DNA from: Channa striata
Lineage: Eukaryota > Chordata > Actinopteri > Anabantiformes > Channidae
NCBI GenBank assembly: GCA_033026295.1
Contig: CM065181.1
Span: 4,621,001 to 4,685,000 of the forward strand
Direction: 5' to 3'
DNA: 64,000 nucleotides
A model generated the notes under the pieces. It ran no database searches. It worked only from the letters and a program-made list of their open reading frames with translations, and was not told the DNA's origin. Positions 49,130-61,569 of the stretch are shown piece by piece (positions within the stretch are counted from its first letter, which is position 1; each line of letters opens with the position of its first letter). Both the position numbers and the translations under genes were made by a program.

Positions 49130-49900
49130 AATTCTCTAGGGGATTGATAAAAAGTGAAGTCATCTGGAAACTGGAATTACATGCCGAGCTTTTTGGTCCT
49201 TGTAGCAGCATTCTCAATGAGATCAAGCTGGCTGATCACTTTCTCAGTCAGGCATGTGAACAGTCCATTACAGTAAGCCAGCATTGTGGCAGTAAATGTG
49301 TTTCTCAAAGTCATGCTTTAACATCATGTTTCTAATCTGTGTGAACATTTTTAGGTGATAGAAGGCTGATTTTGTTATTGATTAAATGTGACTAGAGAAT
49401 ATTTGATGTAAATGCTGCATAATGGCTAAGTCTCTAGCTTGATTTTCAGGGAAAGACTATTGTATAATTTATTTGGCTTGTGCACAGTAAAATATATTGT
49501 AATATTTTTCTAATTTAATTAAAGAATATATTGACCCACTCTATTGAACTGTGACACAGCAATGTATATTTGAGCCTCATCTGCATACTTGTATTGAGAT
49601 GATAATTGGATGAATGTTGGAAAATGCCAGCTAACCACAGTATGTCAGTAATAATAGTAAAATGTCTAAGTACTGGCCCTTGTGGAACTCCAAACTGTGG
49701 CCGGAATTGCTCTTAACTATAGCTCCAAACTGATACAAAATTGTCTCTGCTTCAAGGGCAGTCAATGCTGTCAACCTCTAAATTGCAGGGATTTAATAGC
49801 AGAAGGACATACTTTTTATTAATACGAAGGACTTTGCTAAAGGATGTTTTGCTACTGTGATGGGGCCTAAACCCAAACTGAAAACAAGGTGGTAGTAACT
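49130..49900. repeat. Degenerate dispersed repeat
   Basis: Phrases such as TTAGGTGATAGAAGGCTGAT, TTGAGCCTCATCTGCATAC and CCTTGTGGAACTCCAAACTG recur in teleost genomes in this order, in copies of an ORF-bearing repeat read in antisense. Frames are destroyed here. Family identity is from memory of the phrases and not certain. Confidence 0.5.
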
Positions 49901-49977
49901 TCCAAAAAAAGAAAACTATGTTTCTTCTAATATTTTTGAATCTTTCAAAATTATATAAGTCCTCTACACATTTGGAA

Positions 49978-50025
49978 ATGTCCCTATTGTGGGACGAATA
50001 GAGGTTTATCTTATCTTATCTTATT
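49978..50025 (+). mobile_element. LINE 3' end with TTATC-repeat tail
   Basis: TCCCTATTGTGGGACGAATA then GAGGTTTATC and three TTATC units. This is a characteristic fish LINE 3' terminus with its tandem tail. The upstream coding part is missing. Confidence 0.65.
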
Positions 50026-50399
50026 TAAAAAGGGAAAAAATCTCTTATTCATTCCACTTCAGACCCAGACAGTAGGTAAAATATATAAATGTTTAGGTTC
50101 CCTAGCCTAAGGCAGCATCTACTGTCATGCTTTGTTAATGATATGCATTTTTCTGCTTTCCCTAGTGAAGATAGAGATATTTCAGATACATTTTCTAAAT
50201 TAAGACAGTCAAATTAAGACTTATATCTATAAAATATATCTTAGCCTAGGTAGCGCTAAATAGAAATAAACAGCTTAATGGATTTTTTAAATTGATTCAT
50301 ACAGTACGTTTTAAATCACTGCACTCACTCCATGCTTGAATCAATAAGCATCTATCTTTACTTCCCTTTCTACATTTTCTGTATTAGATATAAATATCA

Positions 50400-51240
50400 T
50401 ATAGATGAAGATGTTTGATTCCCCACTTTGAAGCACAGACGCATTCTAGTGCTGCTGAAGGAGGCAAGAGGAGGGAGAACACAGATTGAGCTAGGTGCCT
50501 GAATAATGCCTCGTGGAGTGTTGATAACCTTTCAGCTTATTATCCCAATTAGAGTACACAGCTGGAGGAGAAAATTAATTCAACACCGGGCTATTTTGTT
50601 TGTTTATTTACCGATGTGTGTGTGAATTGAAATGGGGTAAACAAAGCTTGATGATCACGGCTTGCTGTTTGCCGCTGCCGTGATGGTCATTGTTTTAACC
50701 AGACACACACTGCGACCATTTAATTACCACGGGAACTTTAAAAATTCACAAAGTCTAATAAACACCATCCATTTGTGCACATGTGGGTAAATTAGGCCAA
50801 TGGCAGGCACATTTGTGTAATTACATTTAACAAGGTTTTATTGTCTAGTATCTGTTAAAAGATGAGACAAGCATGCAAGTAAGATGACATCAAAGAGTGA
50901 AGACAAATGAGAAGTGCCAGTGTCAAAAGGCTGATAGCGATAAAGGCAAAGTAAAGAGAAAGGGCAGGGAATTTATAATCAAGCAGCAGATGGAAAATTT
51001 TCTTTTGATATCACACAGTTGGCACATTTTAAACTAAAAGATGTATGCGAGCCAAGAGGAAATGGTGCTTTCCTCTATTCTCCTCATGCCATAATGTGGG
51101 TTTCCTCTGAACTTGTGTAATTCCCCTCCCAGGAGGACAAGGTTGTTCCACATGAGCTGGTTCCCTAATAACCAACCCAAGCCTCCCAGTGAAAAATCCA
51201 TTAAGGTCAAGTCATGCATAGTTGATTGAACATCTCTTCT
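50400..51240. promoter_or_regulatory. Unique-looking island, best regulatory candidate
   Basis: The block has a homeodomain-type word cluster: CCCAATTAGAG, AAAATTAATTC, CATTTAATTACCACG and GTAATTACATTT. It also has a small inverted repeat, ATCACGGC (50654-50661) and GCCGTGAT (50676-50683), around TTGCTGTTTGCCGCT. No repeat family or credible coding frame was recognised. Conservation is inferred, not shown. Confidence 0.35.
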
Positions 51241-51396
51241 GGTGGTCTGCTAAGGAGAGCCATGAGCCTAAGAATACCACATTAATCAGAGGCAAAATGT
51301 TTTTATGGTTATGGTACCGCAGATGTTCTTTAGGGGACTTTTTGGCACATTTGTATCATTAGTGCACAAGTCTTATTTAGCAGCATATTTTCAGCA

Positions 51397-51759
51397 ATGA
51401 GTCAAAGTCTGAGTGTGAAGTCGGATGTAAACAAAAGGAAGGGACCTTTAAATTACAGCCCAAACAGTCCAGAGGGAGCCTCTCCTCTTCAGACTCCTGG
51501 GGAAGATCTGACAGCTCTCGCCACTAAATATTACAACGCTCCCCTAAAAAACCACGATGACAGTAAGCTGCTGTTGTGCGAAAGCAAAGAGGTGCTTCAA
51601 GAGCACCCTGATCTCTCCTCCACCTCCTTCTATTCACCGCCAGCCTGTGTTCTCCCTGCTCCATTAGCTCAGACATCACCGAGCCTCGCATGGGGGAGGC
51701 AGAACCAAGGACGTCACTGTCTGCAACTGTGTGTGTGTGTCCATGTGTGTGTTTTGTAA
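51397..51759 (+). CDS. Unrecognised 120-codon open frame, doubtful
   Basis: It starts with ATG just after an acceptor-like TATTTTCAG and reads MSQSLSVKSDVNKRKGPLNY, then NSPEGASPLQTPGEDLTALA. It is rich in Ser and Pro and is GC-richer than its flanks. A donor-like ACA|GTAAGC at about 51562 could end an exon. The last 15 codons run into a GT microsatellite, which argues against the full frame. No family was recognised; it may be regulatory DNA or an exon of an unknown transcript. Confidence 0.15.
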   Translation: MSQSLSVKSDVNKRKGPLNYSPNSPEGASPLQTPGEDLTALATKYYNAPLKNHDDSKLLLCESKEVLQEHPDLSSTSFYSPPACVLPAPLAQTSPSLAWGRQNQGRHCLQLCVCVHVCVL

Positions 51760-51786
51760 TGTGGTGGTGATGGTGGTGGTGGTGTA
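51728..51786. repeat. GT and GGT microsatellites
   Basis: A GT run, a second shorter GT run, then GATGGTGGTGGTGGTG. Confidence 0.8.
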
Positions 51787-51899
51787 GTGTAGCACCTACG
51801 AAATGATGCAGCCAAGCATGAAATCACCTCTCTTCAGCTTTAAAGGGCTTACATGGATTTTTAATGATGAGCCCGTATCTTTTATATGCCAAATATACT

Positions 51900-54800
51900 C
51901 AATGAGTCCATTCTTTTTAATGCATATTTAACAGTAAGAAAGAGGACGGGACTATAACAAGATTAATGGGATATGCAGAGATGCAGGTGTCTCTTTTTTC
52001 GGGTTAACGCTGAAGGTGTCATGATACACGAGGCAGCACTTTGCATTTTTAATTCAGTAATTTTTGTAGGTTAAGCGAACCGGCCATCAAGATCACAGAG
52101 GAGGAATTAAACTGGCAACTACTTTAGTCCTAATGAAAACACATAGTTTAACTATGTGTGCAAAAGTTAAATTAAATGATGTGACACTCTACAATTGTGC
52201 ATAAGTGTTTAATGAATAATAGGTTTAACTGTTTTTTGTTTTATATTTATGAACAATTCAGACCCTAATCAAACATCTGTAGGCATCCGTCCATTTTAGA
52301 AGGCGTGAAGTTCTTTGATGAATTACTTGGAATAACAATAGTTTCCAGGAGTATGCCCTTGGACATTGATTATTTATACACCAAAGTCAGCATGTATTTT
52401 CTGCTTTAAATATAGAAGCAGGGACTGTTCCAAGAAGCAGGTTTACTGCTGGAGCCCCAGTAAAATAAGAACATACATTCAGGTAGAAAACTTGTTCTTG
52501 GGCTGATCTCCTGAAAAGGGAAGAACTTGTCAAAAGTATGTTCATTCACAGTCACGTACTTTTGTCATGTTTTTTAGGTCTGGACTCAACTCAGAACAAG
52601 GTGGAAACTTTAAAGAGTTGTCTTGATGACAATTGAATGATTGAATGACTCCTGCTGCACTTTAGGTAGGTGACAATGGTGGGTGGAGGTGATGCAGTAG
52701 TTCATTTAACTGACTAACTCACTTATTCCTGTTATTTTTCCCTGCAAACTACTGCTTTATTACTGTTGCAAAGAAAGTAAAAATTGTATTTAAAAAATGT
52801 ATTTTGTGAAAACAGAGGGTTTGTACTGTTTAGATTAAAAGTATTTTTGATGCATATTCAAGAAAAAAGCAACAGTTTATTTCAATGAAACATTTACACT
52901 GATGTTGACATCATTTATAGCAACTTTTCCTGTTTGGCTACTTAATATGCAAAACTGAAAATGTCAGGTGACTGCATTGGCAGAGAGTACTTTATGCTGA
53001 TTGAAAAACAGGATCTTGAAGTAGAAATGTTTTCTCATACATGGTACGTTTCTACATACGTGTTAACTATTTAGTTTAAACTTTTAATGATGCTTAAGCA
53101 AAACATGATTTTTGCACTAATTCCATTTCGCATTGCCTTTTTAGTTGAAATGAGTTTCGAAATAAGGGTGGTAGATGTAGATAGGAGATTGAGATTTATA
53201 AAACTAAACCAGGTATAAGTGCATTTTGGAGTCTAGCTACAAAACTGACAGTACAATAGGAAGACTGACAATTCAGTCAATGACTCAAATATGTTACAGT
53301 ATGTTAGTGGTGGCTAATGTAGCCACAGGCCCCCAGCTTTCCTCAACCCCAGGTTTTTTCAGCCTCATAGCTGTAAGCCAATAGGCTCTGCTGATAAAAT
53401 GGAAAACTACTATAAGGAAAATAATTACGCATATGCAGCCATTTCAGAAACAGGTTTAAGCAGAGTAAGTACCTTGAAAAGTGCAAAGCAAAATTATACA
53501 GTTGTACCATTTACCTTTTTTTTTAACTATTTTTATAACCACAGTATAAAAATGAAAAACTGGAAACACAAGAAATGCTAAATTTGGTGGGTGGAAGTCA
53601 GTGATGTAAGATCAATAATGAAGCATGTAATGCACGATTATAAAATTTATATAAAATACATTTTTAAGATAGACTATAAAAATCTGATATGGATTTGTTT
53701 TTTAAAACTAAACTGGAAATTAAAATGCTCTTTAAACAAAACTTAAATGCAAAAATAAATGTATATATCTATCATAATATTACTAATATATGCATTTGAA
53801 CAGCTGCTAGTTTATTAATAAACAATGTACACATCTACTCAAAACAACCCTACAGTGTGTTATAAATACTAAAATTTTTTTCATACATTTGCAGTAAAAG
53901 GTAAGAAAAAATTTCCATTTAACTTCATGCAAGGCAGTTAAAGTATGTGACTATTATTAATATTATAGTGTTATTGTGATATTATAGTGTTAAGCTTTAT
54001 CACCACAAACCAAAACATGTTAGACAAGGTGTTTGTGCTGCACAGAGTTGAGACTGTAGTTGCGTAAAAATTTCATCATGAGTGCCGAAGCATTTCCCAT
54101 CTGCTCAGCTTCATGAAAAAAACTCACTTAAGTCTGAGGCTGTACTGCCGGAGGGAAAAGCCAATCAAATTAATCACTTGCTCTTCAAGCCTACTGGGGA
54201 TCACAGTGTGTATGAACAGAGAAAACTGTATTTATAATGGGGCATGACCCACTGATAAGTACCATGGGTAAAGTATATGATTAATTTAATGGGAGCTGGT
54301 CACATGTTCCTTGTGGGGGGCAATAAGGCCTAAATATATTTAAATATGAAGAGGGAAAAAACATCAACCCAGCCATTACAGAGAAGTTTAGGAAGTAAAA
54401 AATGATCGTGGGCTGCTGTTCAAAAGTCAAGATGCCTGAGGAGTTTCACTTCAGGTTTTAATTGTGTCAAGAAGAGATGGAGGGCACTGGCCATCAATGC
54501 CCCATTTTTCATCTGCACTGACACCCTGAAAATGTGTACACCTTCCTGCTCTTTTAAACCTCTGCCCGAGCAACTGTGGCTACATACTCCACATTCACTA
54601 ACAAGTCAATTTGCATGACATCGCAGCACCAAAGGCAGTTTTTGTCATTGTTTGCGTGTGCCTGCAGCTCTTTGAAGAAGAGGGAAAGCTTGTTGTCTAG
54701 GATAAATGAGTTTCAGCATGTGTGACGAACAGCAGCGTGAGGCTTTACACAGCCCAGGGCTTTCTCACCGGCACTCAAGCATGTTGCTGCTGTCACGGGG

Positions 54801-56595
54801 AATACTCACCTCTCTAAGCCACCGTTGTTCAGGTTACAAGTCCATTGAGGGAAATTGCATGCAAATGTGACCTTCAGTTAAGTTGCCCATCTCTCTGCAA
54901 TTTAGGACAGTTTGTTCAATTTTATTTAAGTAACTCAATAATTGCTCTGCTTCTTTTCCCAGAGGGACAGCTGCACAAGTTCTCAGGTGTTCATCCGGAA
55001 AAGAATAAAAAGACATTTGGCCACAAATGGCTAGACTAGTGGTTAAAAATATTTAGTGAAAAACTACAGGTTATATTTTTAAAACTTCTTGTTGATGATG
55101 TTGTTGATATTGTTGCAATAAAATGTGATTCAACTGTGGCCATTGTTTTGAATTTTTACCTGAAATAAAAAAAATCCTACTTGCACATGCTGTATACTAC
55201 AGTGGCCCTGAGTGCACATAGCACCGCAAATTGAGAAAACAGAGGAATATCAAAAACACAACAAGTTCATCAAGTAACAATACATCTATACAAATCTAAA
55301 TGTCCCTCAGTTTTAGTGGCCTCTGGAGACATTACCATCTATGACAGTTGTCGACAATGATGTGTCAGACACAACTGGGACACACTTGTTGGCATAGGTT
55401 CTCAAGCACAAACTCTTCCTCAGTGGGATCGTAAGGTAACCTGTAAATTTTCCAATTTTTTGTTAGCAATTAGTATCCTGCTGTTGTAATCTGATTAATG
55501 TATATAAAAATAGTTGATGGGATTGACAGCAGCTTTTTAGTTGCTTCCAGAGAGATTTGCGTTGTCGTCTGCTCCTTGCAGCGTGGTTCGTCATTTGGCT
55601 GTGTTGTGGCTTTTTGCAGCGCCTTTTCTAATATGGCATCTGAATAGTCAGATTCATTCATTAGTTTTTAAAATTTTGCATATGTTTTCTCAGTTTGCAG
55701 TGCTGTGAGATTTTAGGGCCACCGTACTATAGCTATTATCCATGCTAGCAATATTACTACAATAAGTTATTTCAAGTAAGAGAAAGTTGCATTCAGTAAA
55801 TTTGGTTTGCTTGCTTTTTAATTTGATGAACCAACAACGAATAATACGTCCCTTTACTAATTCACAATGGTGCAATCACAACAGTTAATTCAACCAACGC
55901 CTCACAAATTCTGTTGGGTAAGTTAAAATGTTTACTTGTTTGAAACAACACAAATTCAGTGGTAAGTTTGTATTAATTTTGTGTCATTTAATAAAAGTAG
56001 TAGTAGTAGAGTCTGTTGTCTGTAGTACAGGAGCAAACTGTGTGAGCCCTGAAGCTCTCTGTTAATCCCAGAGAGGAAAATATTAACCACATTTTTATAG
56101 GATACTGAGACCCTGCTGCTAAGGGAGAGGTACAAAATTCAGCCTTTAAAGTTTTTGAGTTGTTGTCCCAGTGCTGAGGTCCTGAATACAGTCAGCAGCA
56201 GCACCTGCAACTAGTCTGACAACTGCTTAAAGGTAACATCAAAAAAAAAAATCTTTCAAAAATATATTATGCCAAAGTTGAACAAAATGACCTGTTGTTG
56301 TGATGAAACATGACTAGCAAGTAAGTTATTGTCATATCACATGTAAGATCACAACTGCCTTTGTGAAAGAGGCCAGTCCATTATAATTTACTCAGCACAA
56401 TCCTTAAACCATCTCCGTTCAATACTTAATGCAAAAAATATTTGCAAAAGCATCCTGTGAACTTTAAAAAAAAGTCCTGTGAATTGTCTGGTAAACATTT
56501 TGCTTTTCTGTAAAGTTGCAATACATTTAATTTTATAATGCATATAGTGCATTTATAATGCACCTTTCATTCACAAAAGGGTCTCAATCAATATG
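51900..56595. other. Gene-free stretch
   Basis: AT-rich, short unrecognised frames only. The part 54020-54900 is GC-richer and unique-looking. No exon, RNA gene or transposon was supported. Confidence 0.5.
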
Positions 56596-57142
56596 GCTTC
56601 AGTTTGTGAAGACTTTCATTGGAGGAAATTCTGGGACATCCTTGCTTTTATCTCCTCCAGGCAGATGGTCAGGCTGGACAGCAGAGGAGGTGGGGTCGGT
56701 CTTGGTATAAAGTTGTGGGTCATCAGCAAACCAATGGAACAAAATTCCATGCCGGCTGATAATATGACCGAGGGGGAGCATATATAGAATGACACCACAG
56801 GTGACAGGAATCGACTGGGACATAGAATTGCCCAGGTTGACATATTCTGTCCTCTCAGACAGATAGGAGGTGAACCAGTCCAACGTCACAGTGGAGTCGA
56901 CTGTGGTGATCTACGATGTCAAAGTCTGCGGTTAGGTCGAGAAGAATAAGCAGAAAAGGTTTGCCCGCATTTGCCACCATCAAAAGGTCATTTGCGAGCC
57001 TGACCAAAGCTGTTTTCGTGCTGTGGGAGGAGCAGAAGCCTGACTGAAAGACAACAAAATTTTATTTAATCCTGGCTGTCTCAAAGGGGTCCAGTGCACA
57101 GGTGGATGTTTTAATTTTTCTGATGATGGCCTCAGTATCTCG

Positions 57143-57207
57143 TTCGACACTCACTCACTATCTACCCATTCACACACCGACTGGGTAGATAGTGAGTGAG
57201 TGTCGAA
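57143..57207. repeat. Perfect 26-bp inverted repeat with 13-base spacer
   Basis: The left arm at 57143-57168 (starting TTCGACACTCACTC) is the exact reverse complement of 57182-57207. The spacer is TTCACACACCGAC. It is built from the tail of the nested SINE-like copy. Confidence 0.95.
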
Positions 57208-57360
57208 TAGCTATGCAGCTAGCCGACACTCACCAGGAGCAACTAGGCGGGATTCGGTGTCTTGGGACACTTTGACATGTGACCAGAGGTGCCAGGGATT
57301 GAACCAACAACTGTAGGAGTGGTGGACAACTACGCTACCAACTGCCTCACAAATGATGTT
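57143..57360 (-). mobile_element. tRNA-like SINE family, copy 2, nested in the LINE
   Basis: The minus strand reads GTAGTTGTCCACCACTCC, box-B-like GGTTCAATCCC, CACATGTCAAAGTGTCCC and TTGCTCCTGGTGAGTGTCGG, matching copies 1 and 4. It lies between the endonuclease and RT parts of the broken LINE, so it inserted later. Its tail has become a perfect fold-back. Confidence 0.7.
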
Positions 57361-59291
57361 CTTGGTAAGCAAGCCTGTGGACAAAGAGCCCAGATGTTTT
57401 AAAACGACGCCCAAGGACAAGGCCAGCTGCTTTCATTTGCTGCATCTCACATGTCTACCAAGGGGTGGAGCAAGAGAATGTCACTGTTTTAGATTTTATA
57501 GGGACATGATGATCTAGAAGGCTGCAAAGGAAGCTGTTATGTTAGTCCACTGATTCACTGACTGATGAGAGGTTTACAGGAAGGAGAGGTTGGAGATCTT
57601 AAGCCAAGGTGTGTGGATGTATATTTTTGAGATTCTGAAACTGTATTTGGCATTTTGGCTTAGAATTAGAAGACAAAAATGGCAGTTCCAGGGAAATCAC
57701 CTCATGATCTGAGACACCAAGATCATATAAAAGCAGATTTCTGATATCGGCAGAGTCAGTGATGACAACATCTGCATTGTGCCCTTTGGTGTGTGTTGGG
57801 AGATCAACATGCTTTGCGAGGTTTAGACAGTCCATAAGTTGCAAGAATTCAGCTGTGGGAGTGTCAACAATGTTCAGGTCTGCAAGTATTATAATGTTGG
57901 CAGATGTGAGACAAAGCTTTGAGAGGAGATCGTGCATCTCTGCAATGAAGACTGAATTTGATTCAGGTGGGCGGTAGATAAGTAGTATTGTCCTTGAAAA
58001 CGGGGGTTTACACTTGAGGCCAGGCATTCAACTGAAGAGAGTTCAGGTAGGGCCACAGGAGAGTTTTATTTCATTTCAGTGTATTACCACCAGGCCACCA
58101 ACACGGCCAGTACCACGTGCCTTCTGCAGGTAACTATACCCAAGTGGACAGGCTTCATTTATGGCAGTGTAAACCTGTGGCTGGTGCCAGGATTTAGTGA
58201 GGCACATGAAGTCAATTTCTTTGTCATGATATGGTCATGGATTTTACATTAAATTGTTCAGTTTTCATATTTGATGGACAGGTGAAACGATGTAAGGGCA
58301 CAGTGACATCGGCTCCCAGCCTCTTGGCCGAGTCGAGGTAGAGAGGAGTCCTAATGATCCCAGCATTAATACCTCCAATGGTGGCGCAGTTCCGATGATG
58401 TGTCAGATGTGTGACCCAGCGTCCAGCAGACCAGATGGAGTCCGGGCAACCGAGCTGAGAGAAAACACACTTTTGACGGGAGCTTCGATGAATGCAGTGG
58501 GGAACTCCCAGCTGTTTCATGGTCGAGATGCAGGCAACAGTGGAGAAGTTGCTGTATTTTGGCAGTTGTGAAATAGAATAAGTTAACATCTTCCTGGTTT
58601 TGGACAGTGTTAGCCTTGAGCTAAACGTTAGCGGAAGGCTGGAGACAGAGACAGAGATCCAGGCAGAGTGGTCCAGTGCCCGAGGATACCAGGAGAAACA
58701 GGTTGTGTGGAGTGTTGTTGAGTGACTTTTTCCCAGCATGGCATGGATGGCTGAAGCAGTCAGTGGGGTTAGAAGTCTGACCACAAAAAGTAACACCTAA
58801 CCAAAGCAAACTTACAGGCAACAGGTGATGGCGAGGCTAAAGCACAATTTAAAACCAAACCAGCATCAGGAAACCATCCCAACCAGGCAAAAGGACAGCA
58901 AGAGCAGCAGAGCGCAACAGACTTTATCAGACTATGTCGGAAGAAGAAGTGGAAGCCAAAACGAGTCAAAGTCCTCTCCTCTCCATCTAGGTCAATATAG
59001 GTCCAACTTCTGTTTTTACTGATGTTAAGCTCTTTAAATTGCCTTATTAGATTAACTGCTAGTTAAATAATACTAAATTAAGTTAATAATCAACATTAAA
59101 AAAGCAAAGTTGTTTTCCAAATTTAATAATATTAATGATACATGTTATTTCTTTACATTTTTTAATATTTGCAACTTTTAGAAAGCTGCCGCTGTGGTTT
59201 AAAAAACGACAATGCAAGTATAAGTTGAGATAACATTTAAATATATAAAAATTCAAAAAAAGACATAGAAAAGACATAAAAAATCAAATAG

Positions 59292-59355
59292 TAAAAATAA
59301 TATGTATTTTATTGTCCCCATGGGGAAATTTGTCCATAGACAATGCTACACTTCC
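59292..59355 (-). mobile_element. LINE 3' end, minus strand
   Basis: TTTTATTGTCCCCATGGGGA followed by AATTTGTCC is the complement of the usual GGGGACAATAAA 3' terminus of fish LINEs. No coding part was found beyond it. Confidence 0.5.
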
Positions 59356-61132
59356 ACATACCTTCTGACCAAACACTTTTAATTTAAAAACCTTCTGACT
59401 GATGCAGGCACAAATTAATTTTTAAAAGTTATGTCTGCTTGAAGGTAATAGTTTATATGCTTTTAGCAAAGGATTCTACTCGCTAGGGTGTGATAATTTC
59501 TCCCATTATAACCAGTGGTAGGTTTAACAACAACAAAAAAATATATATTATTATTATTACAGTATATATATATAATCACGTACTGGCTGTAAAACGTTTC
59601 TATATTGAAGCTCTTTTACTGCCTACTATACTGATTACTGATATTAAAGCCATTCAAACTGTGATATATATATATGAATCCAGAAGCAAGGGCCAGTTCA
59701 GCATCAGGAACTAGAAGAGACTTTGAGTGACTGTTTTGGTTGATGGAGCTTCTAGTTGTTAAAAACGCAGCACAATGTCATCACTTATTGATGGCCGGAG
59801 GACCTCCTCCTGCTCTTCCTTTGCTCTTTCCACTCCTCTGTGTCCTTTGTGTAACCCTCTCAAGTATGCGGCTACACAAAGTGCAGTGATTTAAGTGTAA
59901 CAGCTTTGTTTCCTTTCAGTATATTGCTGGCTTCAACAATCAGCTATGGGGAAAAGAACAATCGCTCTTCATCTGGGATGCACGCACATGTCAGCGGACA
60001 TTTTTTTGTTTACTTTTTTAAAAGTCTTCCTGGGTCATGTGTGCAGCTGTGTGTCTATTTGAAATGGGAATATCCGATGGAAAGCCATCACCTTAAACTC
60101 TTGTTCCTTGTGGGTGCTGAAAAAGTGTCAAGTGTTCTTGAAGTGCCCTAGAATTTGTGGAGCCTCAACATTGTGTACTGCATTTTTGGGCTGTGTAAAA
60201 TTAATTCTTATGGATTGTTACCAGCTCGTGATCAAAAACATTTTGCAGCAACAAAGCCTGCATTTGCAAAGCAGTTAGACAAAAACACACTGAATAAAGC
60301 TATTTTCATTTTTAAACTTCCAATACTAGCTCTCTAACCTTTCTCAGTTGTGATTATGGGCCATAAACACATTCTTTTTCAAAGTAAAACAGGTACAAGC
60401 AAATAATAAACCTGGGGGCCGGCAGGGTTCTGTTAATGGCTCACATTTCTTTCATTTAACTCTGAAAACATAAATATCTTAGAGCAAGTATTTCCATATG
60501 TGCAGACGACACACTCATATACAATACAGACCTGGCGAAGCAATTGTGTATTGTGACCTGGTAAGCTAATAGCTGTTTGCATACGAGTTATCGATAATAT
60601 TGTCTTAACAGGTTACATGCAGTACAACTAAACTTTTAGTGCTTTTCCTTTTCCTGAGGAATGTATTTCAACTACATCATGTTTCCTGTGAACATAATGA
60701 CAATATGTTGACACATAACATAAGTGCTAACTTGCAAATGATACTGAACGTGTGAATGAGCCAGACAACGTATTTTTGACTGCCAAACTCTTTCAGTGAA
60801 ATATCATGTTACATTTTCTATTGTAATATGCATCTTGCAGTACAATTTCCAATTTGTGTGACTACAGCATTATTAAAGCATTTAATGCTTGTGATTACGC
60901 AGGTACAGGAGCTGGTTATGATCAGATGACGATCTAGGAATGGAGTAATTCAGGAAAATTTATTGGTCATTTTACACAAAAAAAGACACAGCGCTCAGGA
61001 ACACAACTTGGGTCTTTGGCTTGACAGTCCTATGCTCTGTACCCTTCACTCACCCTCCTGTCATTACAATTGCTACAAAAATGCAGCTGCATTTGCTTTT
61101 TAGTTGTATAGGAACGTATTTTTTAGCGCTCA
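59356..61132. other. Gene-free stretch
   Basis: AT microsatellite patches lie at about 59540-59575 and 59660-59678. The remaining sequence shows no recognisable element. Confidence 0.5.
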
Positions 61133-61277
61133 CACATTTAAATGGTCTGCACATATATAGCACTTTTTGCCCACCGATGGGCAAGTGTCTTGCTCGAGGA
61201 CACTTTGACATGTGGCCAGAGGGGCCAGGGACCAAACCAACAACTGTTGGATTGGTGGACGACCGTGCTACAAAAAC
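61133..61277 (-). mobile_element. tRNA-like SINE family, copy 3, internally deleted
   Basis: On the minus strand it reads ACGGTCGTCCACCAATCC, GGTTTGGTCCC, CCACATGTCAAAGTGTCC and the tail AGTGCTATATATGTGCAGAC. The middle, present in copies 1 and 4 (ATTCACAC... and GAGCAACTTAGC), is missing. Confidence 0.65.
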
Positions 61278-61297
61278 AAGTTAGAATTCAAGAGAAA

Positions 61298-61565
61298 TGG
61301 TAAATGGTCTGCACTTATATACTGCCTTTGTACCTGTTGGTTCTCAAAGTGCTTTACACTGCTTCTTATCTACCCATTCACACTCTCAAACACACACACA
61401 TTCATACACCGATGGGGGAGCTGCTTTGCAGCTGGCCAATGCTTACCAGGAGCAACTTAGCAGGGTTCAGTGTCTTACTCAAGGACACTTTGACTTCTGA
61501 CCAGAGGAGCCGGATATTGAACCAACAACTGTAGGATTGGTGGACAACGCACTACCAACTGTGCT
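61298..61565 (-). mobile_element. tRNA-like SINE family, copy 4, nearly complete
   Basis: The + strand starts TGGTCTGCACTTATATACTG and runs through CTACCCATTCACACTC, ACCAGGAGCAACTTAGCAGG and TCAAGGACACTTTGAC, then GAACCAACAACTGTAGGATT. It is in the same orientation as copy 3, about 20 bases away. Confidence 0.7.
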
Positions 61566-61569
61566 CGTA

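Larger units (their letters stand above)
56597..58800 (-). mobile_element. Broken LINE with endonuclease and RT remnants, 3' truncated
   Basis: On the minus strand: the endonuclease region at 58027-57599 reads ILLIYRPPESNS, ILADLNIVDTPTAEF, LPTHTKGHNADVVITDS and DLGVSDHEVISLEL, which are APE-type motifs. The RT blocks are LLILLDLTADFDIVDH (about 56955-56903), LDWFTSYLSERTEYV and FADDPQLY (catalytic YADD changed to FADD). It ends near 56597, where the RT should continue. Upstream, 58796-58224 holds a more eroded 5' part with stops. The frame is broken in several places and a SINE-like copy sits inside. It looks like a CR1/L2-type fish LINE; the clade is not certain. Confidence 0.8.
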
